DNA from: Ignavibacteria bacterium
GTDB taxonomy: Bacteria; Bacteroidota; Ignavibacteria; Tepidaquicellales; OLB5
Direction: 5' to 3'
DNA length: 26,389 nt
Assembly: GCA_027492415.1 (NCBI GenBank)
Contig: JAPUEV010000086.1
Coordinates: 1-26,389, forward strand
Shown: positions 8,417 to 16,837 of the stretch, piece by piece
Numbering within the stretch: position 1 is the stretch's first letter
How the letters are laid out: every line of letters starts with the position of its first letter
Made by a program: the position numbers and the translations under genes
Notes under the pieces: model-generated
The model's input: only the letters and a program-made list of their open reading frames with translations
Databases searched by the model: none
Told to the model about the DNA's origin: nothing

Positions 8417-8444
8417 AAACCCGGAGCATTTGCTCCGGGTTTTT
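8417..8444 (+). terminator. Rho-independent terminator after module copy 2
   Basis: A 12-bp perfect stem AAACCCGGAGCA/TGCTCCGGGTTT with a 2-base centre runs into T5. It is close in sequence to the terminator at 2281-2309 and so belongs to the duplicated unit. Confidence 0.9.
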
Positions 8445-8476
8445 AATTTTAATAATAACTGATCTGATATTTGCTA

Positions 8477-9997
8477 TTACTCCATTATATAATTCATATA
8501 CAGAACCCTGGTTGTACCTTTTACATTAATTTTAAGTTCTGCTTTTACCTGTGTTCCTTTTGGTGGCAGCTTAGCGCTGTTCCACACTATACTTATATTG
8601 TAAGATTTAAGAACCTGGTCCATTATATTACTGTAAATATTTTTTAAATTTGCGGGGTCATTAGCCTGGTAAAAAAATCCGCCGGTATTTTGCGCTATCT
8701 TCAGCATATCGCTTTTTCTCCGGGTAAGCTCATTTTCATCAGGTTTATAATTGCCTACATCATTATACAAACCAACAGTAAATACTTTTGTATTCGATAT
8801 ATTGCTGTTCCTGTAAATTGTATCCAGCGTAACTCTTCCTGAAGAATTTTCCATCCCATCGGTGAATGCAATTATGGTTTTCATCACAGTTGGATTACTT
8901 TTAAATGTTGTATCATTTAATGCAGTATTAATTGATAAATAAAGCGCTGTTCCGCCCATGGGATGGCTGTTATTTTCAAGTGTGCCGTACAGAACCTCTT
9001 TTGATTTAGTATATCTTAATGGAGGTATAACGTTTGAACCGAACTTAATTATTTTACAGAACATATTGCTTCCAAGCTGATCAATAAAAAGCTTTACACT
9101 TTTTTCCATGGCAATTATTTTATCACTTTTAGGGATATTATTATCATAATCATCAGTTCCATACATACTGCCGCTATAATCCATAGTAAGCGAAAATGCT
9201 ATTTTCTTTTTATCATTAATGGGTATCAGCCTGGGAGAGCCTTCAGTTGAATCTATTGTACCATTTGAATCCCATTTTAATATAGCTTTAATATCCTCTT
9301 CTTTAACTGAATCAACCGGCATTCCCGCTGAATCACGTATGGAAATATCCGCAATAATTTCTTCCCGTGATCTTATGGTTAAGCTTGAATTCACATATTC
9401 ATTTTTCAAAGTTGCCTCTGCGTAATATCTTCTTCCATTTAATTTATCAATTGCGTTTCTGCCAATATTTGGCTCAAGGCTTGAAACTGAAAATATAACT
9501 CTTCTATTCATAGCCCGTTCAATTTCAGTTGAATTATCATTTACCGGTTCATTTTTACCCATTGCACTCACAATTATTTTTTCACCGTTGATCCCTTTTG
9601 AAATTAAATAATCACGCACTGCATTTGCTCTTTTTAAGGATAATTCTATATTAAATCCTTCACTTCCTTTATCGTCAGTAAACCCGGTAATATTAAGAAC
9701 AAATTTTTCATTATTTTTCAATTCTTCTGCAACTTTATCAATAATGGTATATGTTTCATTCTTTAATTCATATTTCCCGAAATCAAAATAAACAGTTTCC
9801 GAATTATTCACTGAATCAAGGAATATTTCAATTCTGCTGTTTGCGCTGAATACTGTTGTTACAAGTGAAAATATTGATATCACAATTACAGCGATCAAAA
9901 GCCAATACAAATACCTGTATGCGCTTTCTTTTTGTAAAGTAGAAATACTTTCAACCGGGTTGTTGTTTCTTTTATTTAAATCTGTTTCAATTTTCAT
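8477..9997 (-). CDS. Membrane-anchored OmpA-like / von Willebrand factor A domain protein
   Basis: 506 residues from the ATG at 9995-9997, chosen because GAGGA (10005-10009) sits 7 bases upstream; an in-frame ATG at 10052-10054 would add 19 residues but has no ribosome binding site. One membrane segment (about 30-51) follows a short Lys/Asn-rich cytoplasmic start. An OmpA C-terminal-like peptidoglycan-binding domain covers about 68-171: YFDFGKYEL, then NITGFTDDKG and LSLKRANAVRDYL, with D108 and R123 at the diaminopimelate-contact positions. A VWA domain covers about 265-461, with MIDAS residues in DYSGS (D273, S275, S277), a later GGTALY threonine and FTDGMENSSG. The protein would span the inner membrane and hold both domains in the periplasm, tethering a metal-dependent adhesion domain to the cell wall. 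Partner unknown. It is convergent with the T9SS gene and divergent from the WYL regulator. Confidence 0.85.
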   Translation of the reverse strand: MKIETDLNKRNNNPVESISTLQKESAYRYLYWLLIAVIVISIFSLVTTVFSANSRIEIFLDSVNNSETVYFDFGKYELKNETYTIIDKVAEELKNNEKFVLNITGFTDDKGSEGFNIELSLKRANAVRDYLISKGINGEKIIVSAMGKNEPVNDNSTEIERAMNRRVIFSVSSLEPNIGRNAIDKLNGRRYYAEATLKNEYVNSSLTIRSREEIIADISIRDSAGMPVDSVKEEDIKAILKWDSNGTIDSTEGSPRLIPINDKKKIAFSLTMDYSGSMYGTDDYDNNIPKSDKIIAMEKSVKLFIDQLGSNMFCKIIKFGSNVIPPLRYTKSKEVLYGTLENNSHPMGGTALYLSINTALNDTTFKSNPTVMKTIIAFTDGMENSSGRVTLDTIYRNSNISNTKVFTVGLYNDVGNYKPDENELTRRKSDMLKIAQNTGGFFYQANDPANLKNIYSNIMDQVLKSYNISIVWNSAKLPPKGTQVKAELKINVKGTTRVLYMNYIME

Positions 9998-10180
9998 CTT
10001 AATATCCTCGTTAAATGTTTGTTGCAATCTATTATACAATTTTGTAAAATTCATATCATAGCATGATAAATATTTTTGTTTTTCTCACTAATAAAACTAA
10101 CTGGAGTTGCTAATGTTAGTGCATATAAATATGTAATTTTTGGTTATTTATTGTTCTGTTTAATATATGTAATTTGCAGA

Positions 10181-11044
10181 ATGCAGGATTTAAGATATAA
10201 ACTAAAACGACAGCTTGAAATTCTTGGTATTATTTTATCACAGAACTATTCCGGTATTATTCGGGCTAGTGACCTTGCATATATATTTGAAGTGGAAGAG
10301 CTTACTATCTTACGGGACCTGCAGCAATTAAGAGCAATAGGGATAAACGTACACACAACAAAGAAAAATGGCGTTTGCATCAATAAAAGATTATTAGATT
10401 CCAAACTTCTTGAATTGATCCAGCAGTATTCTTCATTATGCTCATCAGGTTCCTTTGTCGATAAATCCACAAACCTGCTTGTAAGCCGCCTTGGCGAAAA
10501 ATCACTTGCAAATTTTGTTATTCTGCAGATAGCATGTGAAAAAAATCAGGTTGCTGCTATTGATTACGAAAAAGATAACGGTATGCTTGATTTTGGCAGG
10601 GAGATAAATCCGGTTCTCATTTTTCAAAGAGATAATTACTGGAGGGTTTTAACTTATTCAAAGAGTACTTTTAAGCAATTCCATTTAAATAAAATACTAG
10701 AAGCCAGGCAAACAGAAAAGCATTTTGACAAGATAGATGATGAAGTGCTCGAGGAAGTCTTCAGGTTCTCATGGAAAAGCTGGGTAGGTAATGAAAAATT
10801 TGATATAAAACTATCGTTTTCCAGAATATGGAAAGAAAGAATAAAACCTAAACAGTTAATGGCAAATGAGGTATTCAATGAAACCGGGGATGGTTCATTT
10901 ATTTATGAGACCACAGTAAATTCATTGGATGAACTGGCATCATGGATAGTAAGCAGAGGTAAAGGAGTAAAAGTTCTTGAGCCTTTTGAACTAAAGGAAA
11001 AAGTATTAAATCTTGCGAAAGATTCTATCAGTAATTACGAATAA
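10181..11044 (+). CDS. WYL domain-containing transcriptional regulator (YafY-like)
   Basis: 287 residues from ATG 10181 (MQDLRYKLKRQLEILGIILS). An upstream in-frame TTG at 10076 would add 35 hydrophobic residues unlike the family, so I rejected it. An N-terminal winged helix-turn-helix (about 5-65: ASDLAYIFEVEELTILRDLQ, then RAIGINV) is followed by a WYL-type ligand-sensing domain (about 120-190) and a WCX-like C-terminal domain (SLDELASWIVSRGKGVKVLEP). The WYL motif is degenerate: NYWRVLTYSK replaces the usual W-Y-L, and the basic residue before FHLNKI is not clear. Family members sense nucleic-acid or nucleotide ligands, or act as ordinary local regulators. The gene is divergent from the OmpA/VWA gene across a 183-base gap, so that gene is a plausible target (inference). 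Confidence 0.8.
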   Translation: MQDLRYKLKRQLEILGIILSQNYSGIIRASDLAYIFEVEELTILRDLQQLRAIGINVHTTKKNGVCINKRLLDSKLLELIQQYSSLCSSGSFVDKSTNLLVSRLGEKSLANFVILQIACEKNQVAAIDYEKDNGMLDFGREINPVLIFQRDNYWRVLTYSKSTFKQFHLNKILEARQTEKHFDKIDDEVLEEVFRFSWKSWVGNEKFDIKLSFSRIWKERIKPKQLMANEVFNETGDGSFIYETTVNSLDELASWIVSRGKGVKVLEPFELKEKVLNLAKDSISNYE

Positions 11045-11239
11045 AATCCATTTTATTCAGATTTTCAGATAAGTTGATAAAGATTTACTTTTTTAAATAA
11101 GTATGATTTATATCAATTTATTTTAACAAAAAAAGTATGATATTTGTATATAGGCGTTAATTATAACCTATAATAAACATATATTTAGCTTTTTTTTAGA
11201 ATATAATTCTACAAAATTTATTAATGATTGAGGTAAAAA

Positions 11240-12526
11240 ATGAGCGATAAAAATTTTAATGCCTACCAGATGGCACAGGCACAGTTTGATAAAGTAGCAG
11301 ATATACTATCACTTGATGAAGCTACAAGACAGATCCTACGCGAACCATTAAGAGAATATCATTTCAGTATTCCGATAAAAATGGATGACGGTACAACAAA
11401 AATTTTCAAAGGATTCAGAGTTCAGCATAATGATGCATTCGGTCCTTCAAAAGGCGGTATCAGATTTCACCCTATGGAAACTATAGATACAGTCCGCGCG
11501 CTTGCAATGTGGATGACATGGAAATGCGCAGTTGTTGGTATTCCTTTAGGCGGCGGAAAAGGCGGAGTTATTTGTGATCCTCATAATTTAAGCATGCGCG
11601 AGCAGGAACAGATATGCCGTGGATGGGTAAGACAGCTTGCAAAGAATGTCGGTCCGATAAATGATGTACCAGCGCCTGATGTAATGACAAATGCTCAGCA
11701 CATGTTATGGATGCTTGATGAATTTGAAGTAATTCATGGCGGAAAATATCCCGGATTTATAACTGGAAAACCTGTTGGCATGGGAGGTTCATTAGGCAGA
11801 ACAGAAGCAACCGGTTATGGCGTAATTTATACACTGCGCGAAGCTTGTAAGAAAAAAGGAATGAAGATCGAAAATACTACTGCCTCATTCCAGGGATTTG
11901 GAAATGTATCACAATATGCTTTGCAGTTATATACACAGCTTGGCGGTAAAGCTATTTGTGTATCATGCTGGGACCAAAAAGACCAGATATCATACACCTT
12001 TAAACGCGAATCAGGCATTAGCTTTGATGAGCTTATGAAGATAACAGATAAATTTGGCGGTATTGATAAAACTGAAGCTAAAAAATTAGGATATGAAATT
12101 CTGCCGGGTGATGTATGGATCGAACAGAAAGTCGATATCTTGATCCCTGCTGCTCTTGAAAACCAGGTACGCGGTGATAATGCTTTGAAGATAGCTGATA
12201 CAGTGAAAATTGTTGCTGAAGGCGCTAATGGTCCCACAACACCGGAAGCTGATAAGATATTTCAGAAAAAAGATATTTTTGTAATTCCTGATTTTCTTGC
12301 CAATGCAGGCGGAGTAACTTGCAGTTACTTTGAGCAGGTTCAGTCTAACATGAATTATTTCTGGACAAAAGAAGAAGTTCTTACAAAACTGGATAATATT
12401 ATGTCTTCTGCTTTTACTGCCGTATATGATACAGCTGTAAAGAATAAGCTTTATATGAGAGATGCAGCTTATGTTATTTCAATTTCTAAAGTCGCGCATG
12501 CATGCAAAGATAGAGGCTGGCTGTAA
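11240..12526 (+). CDS. gdhA: Glutamate dehydrogenase (Glu/Leu/Phe/Val dehydrogenase family)
   Basis: 428 residues; GAGG (11230-11233) lies 6 bases before the ATG. The enzyme interconverts glutamate and 2-oxoglutarate plus ammonia with NAD(P), linking nitrogen and carbon metabolism in the cytoplasm. Catalytic residues are visible with the family's spacing: K71 (GPSKGGIRFHP), K95, K107 (PLGGGKGG) and D147 (DVPAPDVMT). These offsets of 24, 12 and 40 match the K89/K113/K125/D165 series of the clostridial enzyme. The Rossmann fold starts near 215 (FQGFGNVSQYA). The segment after the second strand, ICVSCWDQKDQI, is unusual where cofactor choice is normally read, so NAD versus NADP cannot be called. 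Length and C-terminus are normal. It is followed by its own terminator; the upstream 195 bases are AT-rich with a possible -7 element (GATATTTG, 11139-11146). Confidence 0.95.
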   Translation: MSDKNFNAYQMAQAQFDKVADILSLDEATRQILREPLREYHFSIPIKMDDGTTKIFKGFRVQHNDAFGPSKGGIRFHPMETIDTVRALAMWMTWKCAVVGIPLGGGKGGVICDPHNLSMREQEQICRGWVRQLAKNVGPINDVPAPDVMTNAQHMLWMLDEFEVIHGGKYPGFITGKPVGMGGSLGRTEATGYGVIYTLREACKKKGMKIENTTASFQGFGNVSQYALQLYTQLGGKAICVSCWDQKDQISYTFKRESGISFDELMKITDKFGGIDKTEAKKLGYEILPGDVWIEQKVDILIPAALENQVRGDNALKIADTVKIVAEGANGPTTPEADKIFQKKDIFVIPDFLANAGGVTCSYFEQVQSNMNYFWTKEEVLTKLDNIMSSAFTAVYDTAVKNKLYMRDAAYVISISKVAHACKDRGWL

Positions 12527-12552
12527 AATTTAAGCTAAACACTGAATTTCCA

Positions 12553-12585
12553 ATAGCCGGGGCTTAAACCCGGCTATATTTTTTT
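12553..12585 (+). terminator. Rho-independent terminator after glutamate dehydrogenase
   Basis: A 9-bp perfect stem ATAGCCGGG/CCCGGCTAT with a 7-base loop is followed by an A and T7. It starts 26 bases after the stop codon, so the downstream fusion gene probably has its own promoter. Confidence 0.88.
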
Positions 12586-12647
12586 ATATGATTTTCAATT
12601 AAATTCTCCAAAACAGATTCTCCTAACTGATATAATTTTTATATATA

Positions 12648-15600
12648 ATGCCTAATAAAACACAACCGATCGAGCATCTTGTAAGAGAGCTTGAAGAGAG
12701 AGCTAAAGAGCTTAATTGCCTGTACAGAATAGAGGATACTCTAAATCATTCTGATATTTCTTTGGATGAAGCTTTCAATCTGGTAGTTGATGCTATTCCT
12801 CCGGGGTGGCAATTCCCTGATATTACACGGGTTAAGCTTGAATATAAAGGTAGTACCTATACAACTGAGCACTTTACTGAAAGTATATGGTTCCAAAGAG
12901 CGGATATTAAAGTAAACGATGAAGTTGTCGGACATATTTCAGTTTACTATATAAAGCCCGTCAGAGATTTTGACGAAGGTCCGTTTTTAAAGGAAGAGAG
13001 AAAGTTACTTAACACTATCTCAGAACGTCTCAGCCATTTTATTCTGCATAAGGATACTTTTGCATTTATTTCGGAACTTCAGGAAATAAGAGATGTAACA
13101 ACCGGTAACTTAAAACATAAATGGCAGGTTGTGCTTGATATGCTTTATAAGACCGATAAATCTTTATTCAATACAATTATCCGCAAACTTCTTCATAACT
13201 TATGCTGGCAGGAAAATAAAGAAGCGCAAAAGCTTTTAAAAGACGCGGGCATTGAACAAAAATCAGCTGAGAACAATGATGGAGAGTCATTATTTGAGGA
13301 TAATAAACCACTTAAAAAGAAGTCTCTTGATAATGCCTTTTTTGTTCAGTCAGTCATAAAACTTGCAGATGAAAATCTGAGTGATGATGAGATATTAGCA
13401 AAGCTCCAGAAATGGATCTATGAAGATAAATGCAGTGGACTTGTAAAAGCTGTTGAGACACTTGAAACATCACTTAATGAGATTTCAGAAGCACTCCGGA
13501 AATATTATCCGCTGCTTTCAAACGGTGAGCTATCCCCTTCAATTGAAAAAGGATTAAAGGTATCGCTTATCCGCAGGTTCTTCACTGATCAGACAGAATT
13601 TATTTCTATTGCAAAGGAATTTGTGGATATAAATGATTTTTATGATCTGACAGACAGAATAATTCTGCCATCTAAAAGCTATGGTAAACTTGGCGGTAAA
13701 TCAGCAGGTATGTTCCTTGCTTCAAAGATAATAGAAAAAAAAGCGAGGACCTCAGATAAATTCAAAAATATAAAGATCCCTAAGACATGGTTCATCCCAT
13801 CTGATGGAATTATGCACTTCCTGCATTACAACGAGCTTGAAGAAGTGATCGAACAGAAGTATAAAGATATCGAAGAGATCCGCAGGGAGTACCCGCACAT
13901 CGTTCAGATATTTAAGAACTCCGATTTTACATCAGAATTTGTAAATGGCGTTTCAGTAGCACTGGATGATTTCGGTGACTGCCCTCTTGTCGTAAGAAGC
14001 TCCAGTTTGCTGGAGGATCAGTTTGGCGCGGCATTTTCAGGGAAATATAAAAGTTTGTTTATTGCTAACCAGGGGACAAAATCTGAAAGGCTTTCTGCTC
14101 TTCTTGATGCTGTTTCTGAAGTATATGCTTCTACTTTCGGACCCGACCCGATTGAATACCGGGCCGAGCGTAACCTGCTCGATTTCCATGAAGAAATGGG
14201 TATTATGATACAGGAAGTTGTGGGCACTAAAATTGGTAAATATTTTATGCCTGCATATGCCGGTGTTGCTTTCAGTAATAACGAATTCCGCTGGTCGCCG
14301 CGTATAAAACGGGAAGACGGCCTGATCAGGCTTGTACCCGGACTTGGTACCCGCGCTGTTGATAGACTTGGTGATGATTATCCAATATTACTTGCACCAG
14401 GTCAGCCTAACCTCAGGGTAAATGTATCCTTTTTGGAAAAAATAAAATATACTCCGCAGCATATAGATCTGATAGATCTTAATACCAATGAATTTGAAAC
14501 ACATAAGATAAGCGATATAATTAAAGAAACCGGTGCTAAATATCCCGGTTTGAAGAGCATGGTATCAATAATTAAAGATAATCATGTAACCCAGCCTATG
14601 GGGTTAGGAGCTGATTATGAAACTGATGATCTGATAATTACATTTGAGGGACTTATTACAGATAACAAATTTGTACCTCAAATAAAATTCCTGCTCGATA
14701 CACTGCAGGAAGGTATGCACTCACCTGTAGATATTGAGTTCGCATCAAACGGAACGGATTTTTATATATTACAGTGCCGTTCACAAACTAAATCAAAAGA
14801 AATTCAACCTGACCCGATACCCAGAGATATACCGAGGAAAAGCATTATATTCAGCGCAAATAAATATGTTTCTAACGGCAAGGTACCTGAAATTTCGCAT
14901 ATAGTTTATGTTGACCCGCAGAGTTATTATAATATCGGTTCAAGAGAAGAGCTTGTTCAAATAGGCAGGGCTGTTGGCAAACTGAATAAAATTCTGCCCA
15001 AACGCAGGTTTATTCTGATGGGTCCAGGCCGTTGGGGCAGCCGCGGTGATATAAAGCTTGGTGTAAATGTTACTTATTCTGATATCAATAATACATCAAT
15101 GCTGATAGAAATAGCTAAGCAAATGGGTAACTATACGCCTGATCTTTCATTTGGTACGCATTTTTTCCAGGACCTGGTGGAAGCATCGATCAGGTATTTA
15201 CCGCTTTACCCCGATGCAGAAGATATTATTTTCAATGAACCATTTTTCCGTAAGTCAGAAAATATGCTGGAGCACCTTCTGCCTGAATTTAAACAACTGG
15301 GTGATACAATAAAAGTAATTGATGTTACACATGCTACCGATGGACAAATTCTTAGAGTCCTGATAAATGCTGAGCTTGAAGAAGCTATTGCATTTCTTGA
15401 TGAGCCCAAAGCATCCAAGGTTACCGCCCTGGATACCAGCGAGTACGTTGAGTGGCAGCCGAGCAATTACTGGCAGTGGCGCTATAAAATGGCTGAAAGA
15501 ATGGCGGAGCTTATCCCCGCTGAAAAATTTGGTGTAAAAGGATTTTATATCTTCGGTAGTTCCAAAAATGCCAATGCCGGACCCGCCAGTGATATTGATC

Positions 15601-15827
15601 TCCTGATCCATATTGATGATAATGCAAATATAAATATGCTGAATTTATGGTTTGACGGATGGAGCCAGTGCTTAAGCGAGCTTAATTATCTGAAAACAGG
15701 ATATACTTCCGAAGGGTTGCTTGATCTGCATTATGTAACTGATGAAGATATTGAAAAACGTACCAGCTTTGCAAGCAAAATCGGCGCTATCACTGATCCT
15801 GCAAAACAGCTAAAGATGGGTAAATAG
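12648..15827 (+). CDS. GAF-like / PEP-pyruvate-binding (PPDK_N) / nucleotidyltransferase fusion protein
   Basis: 1059 residues. Residues 1-135 resemble the GAF-like sensor region of some kinases (LEERAKELNCLYRIEDTL, IPPGWQFPDIT, DEGPFLKEERKLL). A helical linker follows (about 140-340). Residues about 345-710 are a PPDK_N ATP-grasp-type domain: GKLGGKSAGMFLA near 348, VVRSSSLLEDQFGAAFSGKY near 450, then EYRAERNLLDFHEEMGIMIQ. The C-terminus carries a minimal nucleotidyltransferase motif, FGSSKNANAGPASDIDLLIH, with G970-S971 and the acidic pair D982/D984. I find no phosphohistidine swivel motif (TSHAAI-like) and no PEP-utilising barrel, so it is not PEP synthase or pyruvate phosphate dikinase. 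I recall similar fusions annotated only as PEP/pyruvate-binding proteins. It probably uses ATP to modify or sense a cytoplasmic target; the reaction is unknown. It stands alone between terminators. Confidence 0.85.
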   Translation: MPNKTQPIEHLVRELEERAKELNCLYRIEDTLNHSDISLDEAFNLVVDAIPPGWQFPDITRVKLEYKGSTYTTEHFTESIWFQRADIKVNDEVVGHISVYYIKPVRDFDEGPFLKEERKLLNTISERLSHFILHKDTFAFISELQEIRDVTTGNLKHKWQVVLDMLYKTDKSLFNTIIRKLLHNLCWQENKEAQKLLKDAGIEQKSAENNDGESLFEDNKPLKKKSLDNAFFVQSVIKLADENLSDDEILAKLQKWIYEDKCSGLVKAVETLETSLNEISEALRKYYPLLSNGELSPSIEKGLKVSLIRRFFTDQTEFISIAKEFVDINDFYDLTDRIILPSKSYGKLGGKSAGMFLASKIIEKKARTSDKFKNIKIPKTWFIPSDGIMHFLHYNELEEVIEQKYKDIEEIRREYPHIVQIFKNSDFTSEFVNGVSVALDDFGDCPLVVRSSSLLEDQFGAAFSGKYKSLFIANQGTKSERLSALLDAVSEVYASTFGPDPIEYRAERNLLDFHEEMGIMIQEVVGTKIGKYFMPAYAGVAFSNNEFRWSPRIKREDGLIRLVPGLGTRAVDRLGDDYPILLAPGQPNLRVNVSFLEKIKYTPQHIDLIDLNTNEFETHKISDIIKETGAKYPGLKSMVSIIKDNHVTQPMGLGADYETDDLIITFEGLITDNKFVPQIKFLLDTLQEGMHSPVDIEFASNGTDFYILQCRSQTKSKEIQPDPIPRDIPRKSIIFSANKYVSNGKVPEISHIVYVDPQSYYNIGSREELVQIGRAVGKLNKILPKRRFILMGPGRWGSRGDIKLGVNVTYSDINNTSMLIEIAKQMGNYTPDLSFGTHFFQDLVEASIRYLPLYPDAEDIIFNEPFFRKSENMLEHLLPEFKQLGDTIKVIDVTHATDGQILRVLINAELEEAIAFLDEPKASKVTALDTSEYVEWQPSNYWQWRYKMAERMAELIPAEKFGVKGFYIFGSSKNANAGPASDIDLLIHIDDNANINMLNLWFDGWSQCLSELNYLKTGYTSEGLLDLHYVTDEDIEKRTSFASKIGAITDPAKQLKMGK

Positions 15828-15833
15828 ATTTTA

Positions 15834-15884
15834 ATCTCATCCGGCGTCTTTAAGTTATTTTCTTAAGCAGTCACCGGATGAGAT
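15834..15884. terminator. Bidirectional terminator-like stem-loop between convergent genes
   Basis: An 11-bp perfect outer stem ATCTCATCCGG (15834-15844) pairs with CCGGATGAGAT (15874-15884). An inner 5-bp stem (TTAAG/CTTAA at 15850-15854 and 15862-15866) closes a T-rich loop. It fills the 60-base gap between the fusion gene and the metallophosphoesterase gene and could end transcription from both sides, though long T-runs are lacking. Confidence 0.6.
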
Positions 15885-15887
15885 AGC

Positions 15888-16727
15888 TTATATTAGTTTT
15901 CTGGCAGCATTCCCCGCGTCACATGTATCAAACTCAATTACAGAAAGCTCTTTACCTTTATGTGATCCGTTAAAGCAATATGTCTCACCTATTTTATCGT
16001 ACCATTTCCCTGAAATTTCCGAAGATTCATGTATGTGACCGTGCAGAGTAGCCAATGGCTGGTGTTTTTCTATATATCTTTTTACCGCAATGCTTCCAAC
16101 GCTTATAATTTCATCCTTACCGTGAATATTCTTTCCCGGCATTTTATCAAGAGAAGTATCATAAGGCGGTGTGTGAAATAATAATATCGTATTTCTGAAA
16201 TCTGTTATTTCATTGGTTAGCTCCTCAAGGTCATTTTTAATTGAACCGTATTTAATGATATTGGAAGGAACATCAATTGTTCTTATACCTTCTTCCGGAG
16301 AGACTGTACCCCGGGGCACAAACCTTGATACATCATACTTTTCTGAATCTTTAAGATAGAACGGTGTTGGCGGGACGTATTGATAACCGGCAACTTCAAT
16401 TTCATCGCTTTTCCAAACCCTGCTGTTCATAAAATATATCAGGCCGGCAGCATCAAGCTCAGCAATTGTATCATTGCCAATTGCGGGATCGTCATTACCG
16501 GATATTAAGAAAACTGAAGGGTATTTTTCTGCAAGCTCGTTCTTTAGACCGGTTAACAGCGGCTGTAAAAAGTGTTTTAAAAATTTAAAGGGATCTTCTG
16601 TCATGTAATTTGGGAGGATATCCCCGCCTATAAATACCAATCCGGGTGGATCTTGTTTTATATATCCGCATAGCTTATTGTACTTTTCATTATTGCCATG
16701 CAGATCGGTTACAAAAATTGCCTTCAT
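15888..16727 (-). CDS. Calcineurin-like metallophosphoesterase
   Basis: 279 residues, no signal peptide, so probably cytoplasmic. The five family blocks are in order: D8-L-H10 (VTDLHG), G-G-D36 (FIGGDI), G-N78-D79 (ISGNDD), a later histidine (LLFHTPPYD) and G-H-x-H (LHGHIHESS). These bind two metal ions and hydrolyse a phosphoester. The inserted segment with RGTVSPEEG and the compact length fit the small 3',5'-cyclic or unassigned phosphodiesterase-like group, but the substrate cannot be told from sequence. A -7-like element, TAAATTTG, lies just before the ATG (16732-16739). It shares a stem-loop with the convergent fusion gene; there is no operon partner upstream within 100 bases. Confidence 0.88.
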   Translation of the reverse strand: MKAIFVTDLHGNNEKYNKLCGYIKQDPPGLVFIGGDILPNYMTEDPFKFLKHFLQPLLTGLKNELAEKYPSVFLISGNDDPAIGNDTIAELDAAGLIYFMNSRVWKSDEIEVAGYQYVPPTPFYLKDSEKYDVSRFVPRGTVSPEEGIRTIDVPSNIIKYGSIKNDLEELTNEITDFRNTILLFHTPPYDTSLDKMPGKNIHGKDEIISVGSIAVKRYIEKHQPLATLHGHIHESSEISGKWYDKIGETYCFNGSHKGKELSVIEFDTCDAGNAARKLI

Positions 16728-16731
16728 AGTA

Positions 16732-16739
16732 CAAATTTA
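16732..16739 (-). promoter_or_regulatory. Possible -7 promoter element for the metallophosphoesterase gene
   Basis: The minus strand reads TAAATTTG, an exact match to the Bacteroidota -7 consensus TAnnTTTG, 4 bases before the start codon. If used, the transcript would be leaderless or nearly so. No clear -33 TTTG was found, and such 8-mers arise by chance in AT-rich DNA. Confidence 0.3.
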
Positions 16740-16837
16740 ATTGCAATTAAATTAATGTGATACTCATTTCTAATTGCAGCCACATACCATATGAGATAGC
16801 TTTTTATTAGTTAAAATGCAGGCTCATCTTGCAATGC

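Noticed and set aside
10076..10180. 35-residue hydrophobic extension of the WYL regulator from a TTG
   Set aside because: It is not found in this family, uses a rare start and lies in AT-rich promoter DNA; ATG 10181 gives the normal regulator start.
11827..12237. 136-codon antisense frame inside glutamate dehydrogenase
   Set aside because: It is opposite a well-conserved gene, has no domain or ribosome binding site and is explained by codon bias of the sense strand.
15255..15611. 118-codon antisense frame inside the PPDK_N fusion gene
   Set aside because: Sense-strand coding is clear here and the antisense product resembles nothing.
12648..15827. Calling the large fusion a PEP synthase or pyruvate phosphate dikinase
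   Set aside because: No phosphohistidine motif or PEP-utilising barrel could be found, and the C-terminus is a nucleotidyltransferase.
15878..16802. 12-base sequence ATGAGATAGCTT at 15878 and 16791
   Set aside because: It is short and AT-rich with no shared structure; one copy is part of a terminator arm, so chance is likely.
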